This document shows positions 16,535 to 26,223 of a stretch of 64,000 bases of DNA, piece after piece; position 1 is the first letter of the stretch; each line of letters begins with the position of its first letter. Source of the stretch: UBA7803 sp040219935 (GTDB lineage: Bacteria > Pseudomonadota > Gammaproteobacteria > Pseudomonadales > Azotimanducaceae); the NCBI GenBank assembly GCA_040219935.1, contig JAVJUA010000092.1:26366-90365 (forward strand), given 5' to 3'. Under the pieces are notes generated by a model. It was given only the letters and a program-made list of their open reading frames with translations, was not told where the DNA came from and did no database searches. The position numbers and the translations under genes were made by a program.

Positions 16535-17698
16535 CTACCCGGCATCCAGGCTTTGCGGGGTGGAAGATTCACCGGATGAGCGCCGCGGCGCGACGCTCTC
16601 CAGAAAGACGCCGATGCGCTCGAACGCCGCCTGCGCTTCGGGCAGCCGGTCCTCGAAGATGTGCCACACGTGCAGCACGTGGTGCCAGGTCTCGAGCTCG
16701 GCCGGCGAGCCGGCCGCCCGTGCCTTGTTCACGTAGCGCCTGGCGTCGTCGATGAGCAGCTCCGCCTCGCTGGCGTGCACCAGCGTCGGCGGCAGGTTGT
16801 CGAGGTTGCCGTGGGCGGGTGACACCCGCGGGTCACACGGCCGCACACCCGTGGTCAGCCAGCCGAACCACAGCGCCAGGGTCTTCGGCAGCTTCGCGAA
16901 CGGCCGGAACATCGGCCCGAGCATGTGATCGCTGTCCAGATTTTCGAGGATGCTCGGCGACGACAGCGTGGCGTCGGTGGCCGGCGACAGCGCCACCGCC
17001 GCGTCGGCCCGCCGCAGCCCGACGTCGCGGGCCCAGGCGATGAGTGCCAGGGTGAGGTTGCCGCCGGCGGAGTCGCCGGCCACGAACAGCGTCGCCACCG
17101 GCGCGGCGCCCGCGGGCCCATGGTCGATGATCCAACGGTAGGCCGTCTGGCAGTCGGCCAGGCAGTCGAGGCGCTTGTGCTCGGGCATCAGCCGGTAGTC
17201 CACGGCCAGCACCGAGGCGCCGGCGATCTCGGAGAGTCTGGCCGTGATCGGGCGATGGCTCATCGGCGAGCCCATGACGAACGCCCCACCGTGCAGGTAC
17301 AGCAGGCGGCGACTCGGATCCGCACCCGGCGCGAGCACCCATTCGCCGGGCACCCCGGCCACGTCCACCGCGCGGATCTCGGCATCACCCGCACGGCCTT
17401 CGCCCATCTGGTCCATCGCCTCGCGCAGGCGCTTCAGCCGCTGCCGGCGCGGACCCTTCGGCGCGTTCTCACCCATGCGCTGCAGCAGCTCGACGGTTTC
17501 GAAGTGGGCGTCGCTCGGCGGTGGCGGCTCGCCGCCAGGCCGCTCGCCGTCGTAGCGGCTGAGATCGTCACCGCGCAGGTAGAACCGTGCCACCGCCCAG
17601 ATGGCGACCGGTAGCAGCACCACCGTCACCATCCAGCTCACGATCACGGCAGTCCAGAACGCGGCCAGCAGCAGGGCCAGGGGGATGATCCAGTTCAT
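16535..17698 (-). CDS. HSL-family alpha/beta hydrolase, membrane-anchored esterase
   Basis: About 387 aa with an N-terminal hydrophobic hairpin (two segments within residues 1-45), so it is probably anchored in the inner membrane. The hormone-sensitive lipase motifs follow: LYLHGGAFVMGSP (oxyanion HGG), VAGDSAGGN (nucleophile Ser), SEAELLIDDARRY (catalytic Asp) and HVLHVWHIFE (catalytic His). It would hydrolyse carboxylic esters of medium size. I choose ATG 17698, giving MNWIIPLALLLA directly; an upstream start at 17764 adds 22 charged residues and cannot be excluded. It sits between the MDR gene and the TauD dioxygenase, all on the minus strand. Confidence 0.87.
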   Translation of the reverse strand: MNWIIPLALLLAAFWTAVIVSWMVTVVLLPVAIWAVARFYLRGDDLSRYDGERPGGEPPPPSDAHFETVELLQRMGENAPKGPRRQRLKRLREAMDQMGEGRAGDAEIRAVDVAGVPGEWVLAPGADPSRRLLYLHGGAFVMGSPMSHRPITARLSEIAGASVLAVDYRLMPEHKRLDCLADCQTAYRWIIDHGPAGAAPVATLFVAGDSAGGNLTLALIAWARDVGLRRADAAVALSPATDATLSSPSILENLDSDHMLGPMFRPFAKLPKTLALWFGWLTTGVRPCDPRVSPAHGNLDNLPPTLVHASEAELLIDDARRYVNKARAAGSPAELETWHHVLHVWHIFEDRLPEAQAAFERIGVFLESVAPRRSSGESSTPQSLDAG

Positions 17699-17788
17699 AG
17701 CAGCTCGCTCCGCAACGCGGCCATCGGGTCGGGACAGTGTGGCGTGACGGGGCCGCTCACTCAAACACCCGCTGGAAGTTCTCCTTCC

Positions 17789-18682
17789 TCAGTACGCGGG
17801 CGGCGGTTGCCGGGGTGTAGAGGCTGGAGCGGCCTCCGCATCGTAAGCCGCCGGCGCCGCGGCGCACCGCACCGTCACCCGCTCGCCGCGGCGCGTCTCC
17901 GGGTAGTAGTCCCAGACCGCATGATGGTGCACGGCGCGGTTGTCCCACAGCACCAGCGTGTTCGGCCGCCAGCGCACGCGGCAGTGGAAGCGCGTGTTGG
18001 ACTCGATGTGACGGTAGAGCATGCCCAGAATCGCCGCGCTCTCCCGGGGCGAGAGCTCGTTGATGCGCTCGGTGAACGGTTCGTTCACGTACAGCACCGG
18101 CTGACCGGTGTCCGGATGCCGGATCACCACCGGGTGGTTGGCGCTCGGGTAGGTCTGACCCGGCTGCAGCTCGACCCCGTAGGCCTTCAGGTCGCGCTGG
18201 CCGCTGTGAAACGCCGTCAGCCCCAGCAGCATGCGCTGCACGGCCGGGCTCAGCGTCGCGTACGCTGCCTGCATGTTGGCGAACAGGGTGTCGCCACCGC
18301 CCGATGCCGGCACCTCGGTGATGTACAGCGCGGAGGCCATGGGCGGGATGGGCTCGCAGGAGAGGTCCGTGTGCCAGCCCTCGCCGTTGGCGACCCGGGT
18401 CTTGGCGGTGATGTGGATATCGAAGATCTCCGGATCGCCGCGCATGCCCAGGTTGGTCTTCGCCGGGTGTGTCTGCAGCTCGCCGAACAGGCGGCCGAAC
18501 GCCTTGTGCTGATCACGGGTGAGCTGCTGGTCTCTGAACACCAGCACGAAGTGCTCGCGGAACGCGCGCCGGATCTCGTCGATCACGGGCGGCGTCGGGT
18601 CGCCGAGGTCGACGCCGCTCACCTCAGCCCCCAGGCTCGGGGTCAGCGGCTCGACCTCGATGTGTGCGTACTTAGGTTGCAC
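17789..18682 (-). CDS. TauD/TfdA-family Fe(II)/2-oxoglutarate dioxygenase
   Basis: A 297-aa dioxygenase. The facial triad is visible: His and Asp in GWHTDLSCEP, and the distal His in WDNRAVHHHAVWDY. The 2-oxoglutarate-binding Arg is in ETRRGERVTV. The N terminus LGAEVSGVDLGDP and LVFRDQQLT are typical of the family. Likely reactions are oxidative release of sulfite from a sulfonate, or hydroxylation of a carboxylate; taurine versus other substrates cannot be decided. It ends with an unusual Ala/Pro-rich tail. The stop of the thiolase gene lies 12 bp beyond on the other side, so the four minus-strand genes could be one transcript. Confidence 0.9.
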   Translation of the reverse strand: MQPKYAHIEVEPLTPSLGAEVSGVDLGDPTPPVIDEIRRAFREHFVLVFRDQQLTRDQHKAFGRLFGELQTHPAKTNLGMRGDPEIFDIHITAKTRVANGEGWHTDLSCEPIPPMASALYITEVPASGGGDTLFANMQAAYATLSPAVQRMLLGLTAFHSGQRDLKAYGVELQPGQTYPSANHPVVIRHPDTGQPVLYVNEPFTERINELSPRESAAILGMLYRHIESNTRFHCRVRWRPNTLVLWDNRAVHHHAVWDYYPETRRGERVTVRCAAAPAAYDAEAAPASTPRQPPPAY

Positions 18683-18694
18683 GCACGAGCCCGC

Positions 18695-19936
18695 TCAGAT
18701 CCGCTCGATGATGATGGCGGGCGCCATGCCGCCGGCGGCGCACATGGTCACCAGGCCCGTGGTCAGGTCGCGGCGCTCCAGCTCGTCGAGCAGGGTGCCG
18801 ATCAGGATCGACCCGGTGCCGGCGATGGGGTGACCCAGGGCAATGGCGCCGCCGTTGACGTTGACCTTCGCCGGGTCGAGGTCGAGGTCGCGCATGAACT
18901 TGAACGCCACCACGGCGAACGCCTCGTTCACCTCGAACAGGTCGATGTCGTCGAGCGTCATGCCGGCCTTCTTCAGCACCTTGCGCGCAGCGGGCACCGG
19001 CTCGTTCAGCATCAGCTCCGGGCTGCCGGCGGCGTTGGCCATGGCGACGATGCGCGCCCGCGGCTTCCAGCCCTGGCCCCTGGCGTAGTCGGGCGAGCAC
19101 AGCAGCACGCCACCGGAGCCGTCCACCACACCCGAGCTGTTGCCGGCGTGGTGCACGTGGTTGATCTTCAGGTCCGGATACGTGCGGCGAACGATGGAAT
19201 CGAAGGTCTCGCCGGTCTCGTCCACGGCCATGGGCATGAAGGTCTCGAATACCGGCGGCAACTGGGAGAGGCCCTCCAGCGTGGTCTGCGGCCGCGGGAA
19301 CTCGTCGCGGTCCAGGGCCAGGGTGCCGTCCTCGTTGTAGACGGGCACCACGCTCTTCTTGAAGTAGCCGTTCTCCAGGGCGGCCTTGGCGCGCTGCTGG
19401 CTCTGGAAGGCCAGGCCGTCGACGTCTGCGCGGCTGATGCCCTCCAGCGTCGCGATCACGTCGGCGCACACGCCCTGATGCGGCTGCGGATGCAGCTCGC
19501 GCAGCGCCAGGTTGCCGGCGTCGAGCATGGCGCCGCCGCCCTGGGCGGCAAGCTGCGCCGTGTACGACATCATTTCGACGCCGCCGGCCACCACCAGGTC
19601 CTCCATGCCGGACATGATGCTGGCCGCGGCCATGTTCACCGAGGTGATGCCGGAGCCACAGAAGCGGTCGAGCGTGACGCCGCTGGCCTGCGTGTCCCAG
19701 CCGGCGGCCAGCAGCGACATTCGGGCGATGCACGACCCCTGCTTGCCGCGCTGGGCGGAGCAGCCCCAGATGACGTCGTCCACCTCGGCGGTGGCGATGC
19801 CGTTGCGCGCCTTCAGGGCATTCAGCACCGTCGCGGACAGGTGCTGCGGGTGCAGATGGGCAAGCGATCCCTTGCCCACCTTGCCGATGCCGCGGGGCGT
19901 GCGGGCGGTGTCGATGATCCAGGCTTCAGTGGTCAT
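18695..19936 (-). CDS. Acetyl-CoA acyltransferase (thiolase)
   Basis: A 413-aa thiolase. Acyl-accepting Cys93 lies in LDRFCGSGITSVNMA, the catalytic His in VNGGAIALGHPIAGTG (His369), and the second Cys in TMCAAGGMAPA (Cys399); NEAFA is also present. It cleaves 3-ketoacyl-CoA to acetyl-CoA and a shortened acyl-CoA. The 413-aa length, longer than typical FadA, together with the MTTEAWIIDTARTPRG opening, matches the FadA6/steroid and aromatic-acid thiolase subgroup. ATG 19936 is the start; an in-frame extension of 300 residues further upstream is antisense shadow of the divergent SDR gene. Confidence 0.92.
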   Translation of the reverse strand: MTTEAWIIDTARTPRGIGKVGKGSLAHLHPQHLSATVLNALKARNGIATAEVDDVIWGCSAQRGKQGSCIARMSLLAAGWDTQASGVTLDRFCGSGITSVNMAAASIMSGMEDLVVAGGVEMMSYTAQLAAQGGGAMLDAGNLALRELHPQPHQGVCADVIATLEGISRADVDGLAFQSQQRAKAALENGYFKKSVVPVYNEDGTLALDRDEFPRPQTTLEGLSQLPPVFETFMPMAVDETGETFDSIVRRTYPDLKINHVHHAGNSSGVVDGSGGVLLCSPDYARGQGWKPRARIVAMANAAGSPELMLNEPVPAARKVLKKAGMTLDDIDLFEVNEAFAVVAFKFMRDLDLDPAKVNVNGGAIALGHPIAGTGSILIGTLLDELERRDLTTGLVTMCAAGGMAPAIIIERI

Positions 19937-20080
19937 GGCGTCTCCGGAGCGTGCAGTGAATGGGGTGACTGGCGCGCATTGTATAACGCGTTCTATGGAG
20001 ACTGCAGGTCCCGGTGCCGGTGGCCATGCGCCCCACCCGGCTCGCATACTTTCCACCTTTGAGGCACAGGGGGAGCAGCG

Positions 20081-20941
20081 ATGGACGACCTGCAGGGGAA
20101 GACGGCCTTCGTCACCGGCGCCGCCAGCGGCATTGGCCTCGGCATGGCGCGCGCCTTCGCCAGGGCTGGCATGCGCGTGATGCTGGCCGACATCGAGGCC
20201 GCGGCTCTGGCGTCGGCGGCCGACGGCCTGCGCCGGGACGGCGCCACCGTCGAGACCGTGGTCTGCGACGTTTCGCAGCGGGACGCGGTGTTTTCGGCAG
20301 CCGAGGCCACCCTCGCCGCCTTCGGCAAGGTGCATGTGGTGTGCAACAACGCCGGCGTCACCAGCGGCGGCTCGATCGAGGACTGCTCCGAGCAGGACTG
20401 GAGCTGGGTGATCGGCGTGAATCTTCTGGGCGTCGTTCACGGCTGCCAGGCGTTCGTGCCGCATCTCAAGCGCCAGCAGGAGGGCGGCCACATCGTCAAC
20501 ACCGCCTCCATGGCCGGGCTGCTGGGCGGCATGGCCGCCTGGGGGCCCTACAACGCCACCAAGTATGCGGTGGTGGGTCTCACCGAGGTGCTGCGCCAGG
20601 AAGGCCGCAGCGGCGGCTTCGGCGCTTCGGTGCTGTGCCCCGGCGGGGTCAACACCCGCATCTTCGAGGCGCCCCGCAACCGCCCGCAGCGCTTCGGTCC
20701 GCAGCAGTCCATCGTCGCCGACGGCGTGTCGACCGACGACCTGAAGCGGGGTCTGGACCCCGACGTGGTCGGCCGCCTGGTGCTGGACGCCATCATCGCC
20801 AATCGCCTGTTCATCTTCACCGACCCGCGCTTCAAGGCCCTGGTGCAGAAGCGCCACGACAAGATTATGGCCGACTTCGACTGGGCGGCCGCTTCCGCGG
20901 CGCTGGTGGACGGCGGCGCGCCCGGAGCCCAGCCCCGATAG
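20081..20941 (+). CDS. Short-chain dehydrogenase/reductase (SDR)
   Basis: A 286-aa classical SDR. Cofactor motif TGAASGIG at about 12-19, NNAG at 89-92, then catalytic Ser143, Tyr157 and Lys161 (GPYNATKYAV) are all present. An Asp at the end of beta 2 (LADIE) favours NAD(H). ATG 20081 follows GGGGAG at 20069. It is divergent from the thiolase (144-bp gap) and probably oxidises a hydroxyacyl or cyclic alcohol in the same catabolic programme. The C-terminal 30 residues extend beyond the core fold. Confidence 0.88.
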   Translation: MDDLQGKTAFVTGAASGIGLGMARAFARAGMRVMLADIEAAALASAADGLRRDGATVETVVCDVSQRDAVFSAAEATLAAFGKVHVVCNNAGVTSGGSIEDCSEQDWSWVIGVNLLGVVHGCQAFVPHLKRQQEGGHIVNTASMAGLLGGMAAWGPYNATKYAVVGLTEVLRQEGRSGGFGASVLCPGGVNTRIFEAPRNRPQRFGPQQSIVADGVSTDDLKRGLDPDVVGRLVLDAIIANRLFIFTDPRFKALVQKRHDKIMADFDWAAASAALVDGGAPGAQPR

Positions 20942-20945
20942 CGCC

Positions 20946-21299
20946 TCAGGCAGCGCCCCGCTGCGCCCGCCGCTCGCCCAGGAGCAGCACGGCGACGTCG
21001 CCGTCGACCCGGAAGCTCATGATCAGCAGGTAGGCCGTGAGCACCGGGATGCCGCCGAAGAAGCCGAGCACGCCCAGCGCGCAGCCGCCCGCCGAGAAGT
21101 GGTGGCGCCAGGCCAGCCAGGTTCCGGAGAGGATCAGAAAGCCGAGAAAGTCGACGTTGAACTGGCCCGGCCAGCCCATCTTCGCGATGTCGCCAAAGAA
21201 CACGGGCAGCAGCCCCAGACCGTGGTTGGCGGCCACCGGAATCGTGTAGATCACGACCGCCGCGAGCAGAATCACCAGAAGCACTCTCAAGGTCGTCAC
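20946..21299 (-). CDS. Small inner-membrane protein, unknown
   Basis: A 117-aa protein with three or four hydrophobic segments: TLRVLLVILLAAVVIYTIPVA, FLGFLILSGTWLAW and GGIPVLTAYLLIMSF. The start is GTG 21299 with GGGAGA about 6 nt upstream on the minus strand. It resembles small DUF-type membrane proteins with no known role. It converges with the SDR gene (5 bp between stops) and diverges from the methyltransferase at 21445. The 145-bp gap between the divergent starts shows nothing more than plausible promoter space. Confidence 0.7.
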   Translation of the reverse strand: MTTLRVLLVILLAAVVIYTIPVAANHGLGLLPVFFGDIAKMGWPGQFNVDFLGFLILSGTWLAWRHHFSAGGCALGVLGFFGGIPVLTAYLLIMSFRVDGDVAVLLLGERRAQRGAA

Positions 21300-21444
21300 G
21301 TCACATCTCCCTGCGAAAGGCCACCATTGTCATCCGCCGGGGACTTGGTGACGATGACCTCCCAGGTCATCGTCACGGCGCCCCGAGCGGTGCGCCAGGC
21401 GGTGGAAGGCCGGGAACCGGCATGCCGAGTCGAGGACAGCAGGC

Positions 21445-21912
21445 ATGGACACGCATTGGCTCGAGCTGAAGATTCCGCCGCTGGCGCTGGTGCTGCTGGC
21501 CGCCGGCTGCATGTGGGCGGTGTCTGCCGCACTGCCCGGATGGCGGATCGACCTGCCCGGCACGACCACGACCTCGATCGCGCTGGGCGCGGCCGGGGTC
21601 GTCATCGCCCTGCTGGGCGTCGGCGCCTTCAGGTCGGCCGGCACCACCGTTGACCCACGGGCGCCGGATCGCACCGAGCATCTGGTCACGACCGGCATCT
21701 ACCGCTTCACCCGCAACCCCATGTACCTGGGCATGCTGCTCTTGCTGCTCGCCTGGGGCGTGTACGTGCGCAGCGTCCCGGCACTGGCGCTCGTTCCCGC
21801 CTTCGTCCTGTACATGAACCTGTTCCAGATCGCGCCCGAAGAGCGCCACATGCGCGGCAAGTTCGGGGACACCTTCACCCGCTACCAGTCACGAGTGCGC
21901 CGCTGGCTCTGA
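21445..21912 (+). CDS. Isoprenylcysteine carboxyl methyltransferase-like membrane protein
   Basis: A 155-aa integral membrane protein with four to five helices. The C-terminal pattern TGIYRFTRNPMYLGMLLLLLAW followed by EERHMRGKFGDTFTRYQ is the ICMT/PEMT signature (RNPxYxG, then the EE...L...F...Y tail) that binds S-adenosylmethionine at the membrane face. Bacterial members often methylate small lipophilic acids or phospholipids; the substrate is unknown. ATG 21445 has GAGGA 8 nt upstream. Its last 38 bp overlap the 3' end of the convergent RND gene. Confidence 0.82.
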   Translation: MDTHWLELKIPPLALVLLAAGCMWAVSAALPGWRIDLPGTTTTSIALGAAGVVIALLGVGAFRSAGTTVDPRAPDRTEHLVTTGIYRFTRNPMYLGMLLLLLAWGVYVRSVPALALVPAFVLYMNLFQIAPEERHMRGKFGDTFTRYQSRVRRWL

Positions 21913-24900
21913 CGCCCACCTGGCGCCGGCCCATCAACTCGTAGAACGTGGGCAGCACGAACAGGGTGAACAGCGTGCCCACCAGCATGCCGGCGGCGAT
22001 CATCAGGCCGATGGCGAAGCGGGCGTTGGCGCCGGCGCCGAACGCCATGAGCAGGGGCACCACCCCGAGCACGGTCGCGAACGTGGTCATCAGGATCGGC
22101 CGCAGCCGCAGTCCGGCGGCCTCCAGCACGGCCGTGCGCCGGTCTGCGCCGTCCAGCAGCCGGTGGTTGGCGAAGTCGACGATGAGGATGCCGTGCTTGC
22201 TGATCAGGCCGATCAGGGTCAGCAGCCCCACCTGGGTATAGATGTTGAGCGTGGTCATGCCGAGCGCCAGCGGCACCACGGCGCCGAAGATCGACAGCGG
22301 CACGCTGATCAGCACGATCAGCGGGTCGCGGAAGCTGTTGAACTGGGCCGACAGCACCAGGTAGATGAACACCATCGATGCCGCGAACAGCGGCAGGAAG
22401 CTCTGGCTCTCCTCCACGAAGCGTCTCGACTCGCCGAGGTAGCCGGCGCGGAAGCCCGTCGGCGCCACCTCCTGCAGGGTGCGCTCCAGGAACGCGAGCC
22501 CATCGCCCAGCGAGTTCGGCGGGATCATCAGCCCCTGAACGGTCACGCTGTTCTGCTGCTGGAACTGCTTCAGGGTGTTGGGCTTCACCGACTGACTCAC
22601 CTCGATGACGGTGGACAGGGGCACCAGGCTGCCGCTGCCGGTGCGCACGTAATAGCGCTCCAGCCACTCCTTGGTGAGGCGGAAGTCGCGGCCGGCCTGG
22701 GGAATCACCTTGTAGCCGCGGCCCTCGATGCTGATGCGGTTGGTCTCCGCTTCCCCCAGCATGATCTGCAGGGTGCGGCCGATGTCCTCCATGGAGATGC
22801 CGAGCCGCGCCGCCAGCTCGCGGTCGATGCGCACACCCACCTCGGGCCGGGAGAAGCGCAGGTCCTTGTTGACGAAGGCGAACATGCCCGACTGCCGCGC
22901 CCGCGCCAGCACCTCGTCGGCCACCCGGTCGAGGTCCGGATACCCGGCGTTGCCGGAGATCACGAACTGCACGGGGAGGCCCGACGCGGCACCCGGCAGG
23001 CCGCCGGCTGGGAAGGTGAAGATCTCGAGCCCGCTGATCGCGTCGTACTTGGCCTGCACCTCCTGGCGCACGGCCTCCAGGCTGCGCTCCCGCTGGCTCC
23101 ACGGCTTGAGCTCCAGGCCGCCGAACACGGACGTCGGCTCGTTCACCTGCCAGGAGTGGGTCACCTCCGGCACGGTCCGCCAGGCCTCCACCATCTGGTC
23201 GAGGAAGTAGGTGGTGTACTCCAGGCTGCCGTAGTCGGGCGGCGTGGCTACCGCGAAGATGCTGCCGCTGTCTTCCTCCGGCGCCAGCTCCTTCTGCGCG
23301 AGCTGGTAGAACACGGGCAGGCTCAGGAAGATCACCACGGCGAACAGCATCACCGCACCGCGGTTGTCCAGGCAGAAGCCGAGCCAGCGCTGGTAGCGGC
23401 CGAGCAGCTCGTCGAAGCGGGCGTCAAGCCAGCTCGCCACCGCCCCCTGATGCTCGTGGTCCTTCAGCAGGTAGGCGCACATCATCGGGCTGAGCACCAG
23501 GGCGACGACGCCGGAGATCACCACGGCGCCCGCCAGGGTCAGGGCGAACTCGCTGAACAGGGCGCCGGTCAGGCCGCCCAGGAAGCCGATGGGCAGGTAC
23601 ACGGCGACCAGGGTGAGGGTCATGGCGACCACCGGCCAGGCCACCTCCCGGGCGCCGGCCAGGGCAGCCGCCAGGGGCTGCTCGCCGGCCTCGATGTGGC
23701 GGTGCACGTTCTCCACCACCACGATGGCATCGTCCACCACCAGGCCGATGGCGATCACCATGGCGAGCAGGGTCAGCAGGTTGATGGAGAATCCCATGAG
23801 CCAGATCAGGAACAGCACGGTCACCAGCGACAGCGGTATGGCGACGATGGGAATGGCCACCACCCGCAGCGAGCCGAGGAACAGCAGGATCACCAGCACC
23901 ACGATCACCGATGCCTCCACCAGGGTGCGCACCACCTCATCCAGCGCCTCGCCGATGTAGATGGAGAGGTCGGAGTCGAGAAATATCGACAGGTCGGCCG
24001 GGAGCTGGCCGTTCAGCTCGGCCACCTTGTCCTTGACCCGCACCGCCATCTCCAGCGGGTTGGCACCGGGCGCCTCGGTGATGGCGATGAACACCGTCGC
24101 CTGGCCGCTGGAGTAGACGGCGGAGTCATAGGTCTCGCTGCCAAGCTCCACCGTGGCCACGTCGCCGAGGGTGACGCGGCGATCGCCTTCCTGGCGCACC
24201 ACGATGGCGGCGAACCGATCCGGGTTCTCCAGGTCGGTTTCGGCATCGACGCTGGCGCGCACCAGCTCGCCCCGGGTGGTGCCCGCGGCGGAGATGAAGT
24301 TGTCCCGCCGCACGGCGGCGTCCACGTCTGCGGCGGTGACGCCGAAGGCGGCCATCCGGGTCGGGTTCAACCAGATTCGCATGGCGAACTCGCCGACGCC
24401 GAGCACGCGCGCCTCGCCGACGCCCTCGAGGGTGGACAGCACCGGCTGGATCGTGCGCACCGCGTAGTCGGCCCGCTGCTGCACGCTCATCTGCTCGCTC
24501 AGCAGCGCCAGGTACATCATGGCGTCACCGCCGGTGCGGTTGCTGACCACCGGGTCTTCCACCTCACGGGGCAGCTCGAAGCGGGCCTCGTTGACCTTGG
24601 TGATCACCTCCCCGAGTACGTCGGTGGAGTTCTCGCCGAGGCGCACCCATGCCTGGATCTGGGCGACGCCGGCATCGCTCTGGGAAGTGACGTAATCGAC
24701 GCCCTTGGCAGAGGCGATGCGGCGCTGCAGCGGCGTCGTGACGAAGCCCTGAACGGTCTCGGCGCTGGCCCCGGGGTAGGCGGCGCGCACGAAGATGACG
24801 CTCTTTTCCACCTCCGGGTACTCGCGCAGGCTGAGCTGGGTGCCGGCCTGCAGGCCGACCAGCAGCATCACCGCGCCGATCACCAGCGCCAGCACGGGCC

Positions 24901-24931
24901 GGTGCACGAAGATGTCGGTGAAGCGCGGCAC
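21875..24931 (-). CDS. RND efflux transporter, inner-membrane permease
   Basis: A 1018-aa HAE1-type RND pump. The N terminus FTDIFVHRPVLALVIGAVML, a helix with GLVVDDAIVVVENV (the two Asp of the proton relay) and the late GLISKHGILIVDFAN (the relay Lys) show an active antiporter. Two large periplasmic porter domains lie between helices 1-2 and 7-8. It begins with GTG 24931 sharing one base with the TAG stop of the adaptor gene (TAGTG), so the two are coupled. No outer-membrane TolC-like gene is adjacent, so the pump probably recruits one encoded elsewhere. The 3' end overlaps the convergent methyltransferase gene by 38 bp. Confidence 0.95.
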   Translation of the reverse strand: MPRFTDIFVHRPVLALVIGAVMLLVGLQAGTQLSLREYPEVEKSVIFVRAAYPGASAETVQGFVTTPLQRRIASAKGVDYVTSQSDAGVAQIQAWVRLGENSTDVLGEVITKVNEARFELPREVEDPVVSNRTGGDAMMYLALLSEQMSVQQRADYAVRTIQPVLSTLEGVGEARVLGVGEFAMRIWLNPTRMAAFGVTAADVDAAVRRDNFISAAGTTRGELVRASVDAETDLENPDRFAAIVVRQEGDRRVTLGDVATVELGSETYDSAVYSSGQATVFIAITEAPGANPLEMAVRVKDKVAELNGQLPADLSIFLDSDLSIYIGEALDEVVRTLVEASVIVVLVILLFLGSLRVVAIPIVAIPLSLVTVLFLIWLMGFSINLLTLLAMVIAIGLVVDDAIVVVENVHRHIEAGEQPLAAALAGAREVAWPVVAMTLTLVAVYLPIGFLGGLTGALFSEFALTLAGAVVISGVVALVLSPMMCAYLLKDHEHQGAVASWLDARFDELLGRYQRWLGFCLDNRGAVMLFAVVIFLSLPVFYQLAQKELAPEEDSGSIFAVATPPDYGSLEYTTYFLDQMVEAWRTVPEVTHSWQVNEPTSVFGGLELKPWSQRERSLEAVRQEVQAKYDAISGLEIFTFPAGGLPGAASGLPVQFVISGNAGYPDLDRVADEVLARARQSGMFAFVNKDLRFSRPEVGVRIDRELAARLGISMEDIGRTLQIMLGEAETNRISIEGRGYKVIPQAGRDFRLTKEWLERYYVRTGSGSLVPLSTVIEVSQSVKPNTLKQFQQQNSVTVQGLMIPPNSLGDGLAFLERTLQEVAPTGFRAGYLGESRRFVEESQSFLPLFAASMVFIYLVLSAQFNSFRDPLIVLISVPLSIFGAVVPLALGMTTLNIYTQVGLLTLIGLISKHGILIVDFANHRLLDGADRRTAVLEAAGLRLRPILMTTFATVLGVVPLLMAFGAGANARFAIGLMIAAGMLVGTLFTLFVLPTFYELMGRRQVGVRASGALVTGSG

Positions 24932-26001
24932 TACAGCGCCACGCGCTCGTCGATGACGACGCGCACGCCGCGATAGAGCTTGTTCTGGCCGACGCTGACC
25001 ACGCGCTCTCCGGCCGCCACGCCGTCGAGCACGGCCACCCGGCCGTCACGCACCTTGCCGACGCGCACCACCCGGGCGCTGGCGGTGAGCGCGCCATCCT
25101 CCAGCGGCTCGACGACGTAGATCAGGTTGCCCTGCAGCGCGTAGGTCACGGCGGTCTCCGGCACCGTGACCAGCGCCTGGCGCTCGCCCAGATCGAGCGC
25201 GAGCGATGCGAACATGCCCGGCAGCAGGCCGTCGGTGCGCTGCAGCCTGGCGCGCAGCAGGATGTTGCGGGTCTCGGCATCGATGCGCGGATCAACCGCG
25301 GTGACCAGCGCCGGAAAATCCCGCCCCGGATAGGCATCCACCTGCACCGTGATCGGCAACCCCGGGCGCAGCCCGGGCACGAACCGGGCAGGCACCGTGA
25401 AGTCGATCTCGAGCTCGGACAGATCCTGCAGGGTGGCGATCACCGTGCCCGGCGAGAGGTAGTCGCCCACGTCCAGACGGCTGATGCCGATGGTGCCGGC
25501 GAACGGCGCCTCGATGCGCTTGTTGTCGAGCCGCGCCTGGGTCTCGGCGAGCTGCGCCCGCGCCCGCTCCAGGTCGGCCCGGGTCCGGTCGAACTGGGTC
25601 TGCGGGATCGACTGCCGCTCGAGCAGCACCCGGTCGCGCTCGTAGAGAATCTCGGCCAGCTCCAGCGCCGCCTGCTGGTTGCGCAGGCTGGCGCGTTCCA
25701 CCTCGTCGTTCAGCACCACCAGCGCCTGGCCGGCCTCCACCTGGTCGCCGGAGGCGAAGCGGATGGCAACGATCTCCCCGCTGGACTCGGAGGTGAGCTC
25801 GACCCCACGCACCGCACGGATGCTCCCCACCGCGCTCAGGGTCTCGGCCCAGGTCTCGGCGCGCGCGGTGGAAACCGCCACCGTCACCGGCGGCGGGCTG
25901 AAGTCCATGCTGGCGAAGGCGCTGAAGCGCTGATAGAGATAGGCACCGATGGCGCCGAAGATCACCAGCAGCAGGGTGATGGCTATGGCGTAGGCTTTCA
26001 T
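24931..26001 (-). CDS. RND periplasmic adaptor (membrane fusion protein)
   Basis: A 356-aa HlyD/AcrA-type adaptor. An N-terminal membrane segment (KAYAIAITLLLVIFGAIGAYL) anchors it. The lipoyl halves GEIVAIRFASGDQVEAGQ and APFAGTIGISRLDVGDYL flank a helical hairpin of about 60 residues (ERASLRNQQAALELAEILYE onward). The beta barrel and membrane-proximal domains follow. It links the inner-membrane pump to an outer-membrane channel. ATG 26001 has only a weak ribosome site. It is first in a two-gene operon and divergent from the DUF3604 gene (222-bp gap). Confidence 0.93.
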   Translation of the reverse strand: MKAYAIAITLLLVIFGAIGAYLYQRFSAFASMDFSPPPVTVAVSTARAETWAETLSAVGSIRAVRGVELTSESSGEIVAIRFASGDQVEAGQALVVLNDEVERASLRNQQAALELAEILYERDRVLLERQSIPQTQFDRTRADLERARAQLAETQARLDNKRIEAPFAGTIGISRLDVGDYLSPGTVIATLQDLSELEIDFTVPARFVPGLRPGLPITVQVDAYPGRDFPALVTAVDPRIDAETRNILLRARLQRTDGLLPGMFASLALDLGERQALVTVPETAVTYALQGNLIYVVEPLEDGALTASARVVRVGKVRDGRVAVLDGVAAGERVVSVGQNKLYRGVRVVIDERVAL

Positions 26002-26223
26002 TCGCTTGCGGCCACCGAGGGGTATTCGGGGCCGCAGGAAGGGGTGTCATCGCGCGTCATCGAGTCGAATCGCCGTGCCGGTCGAGGCATGACGATATAC
26101 TCGCAGGCCGAAGGAAGCCAAGCGCGGGTCATGCTGGCCGTCCGCCGGGCTGCGCCGGCCGTCCGATGGGACGGAATTCCGGTTACCATCCGTCGGGGCA
26201 TTCGCAATGGGGAGAAGCGCTCG

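Noticed and set aside
17744..20062. 772-residue plus-strand open frame over TauD and thiolase genes
   Set aside because: Antisense to two genes with full catalytic motifs; the translation lacks any recognisable domain.
18695..20857. Thiolase read as a 720-aa protein
   Set aside because: The extra 307 N-terminal residues are antisense to the divergent SDR gene; the family start is at 19936.
22163..24976. 937-residue open frame opposite the RND permease gene
   Set aside because: It is an antisense shadow: His/Gln/Gly-rich low-complexity text with no domain, caused by high GC codon bias of the real RND gene.
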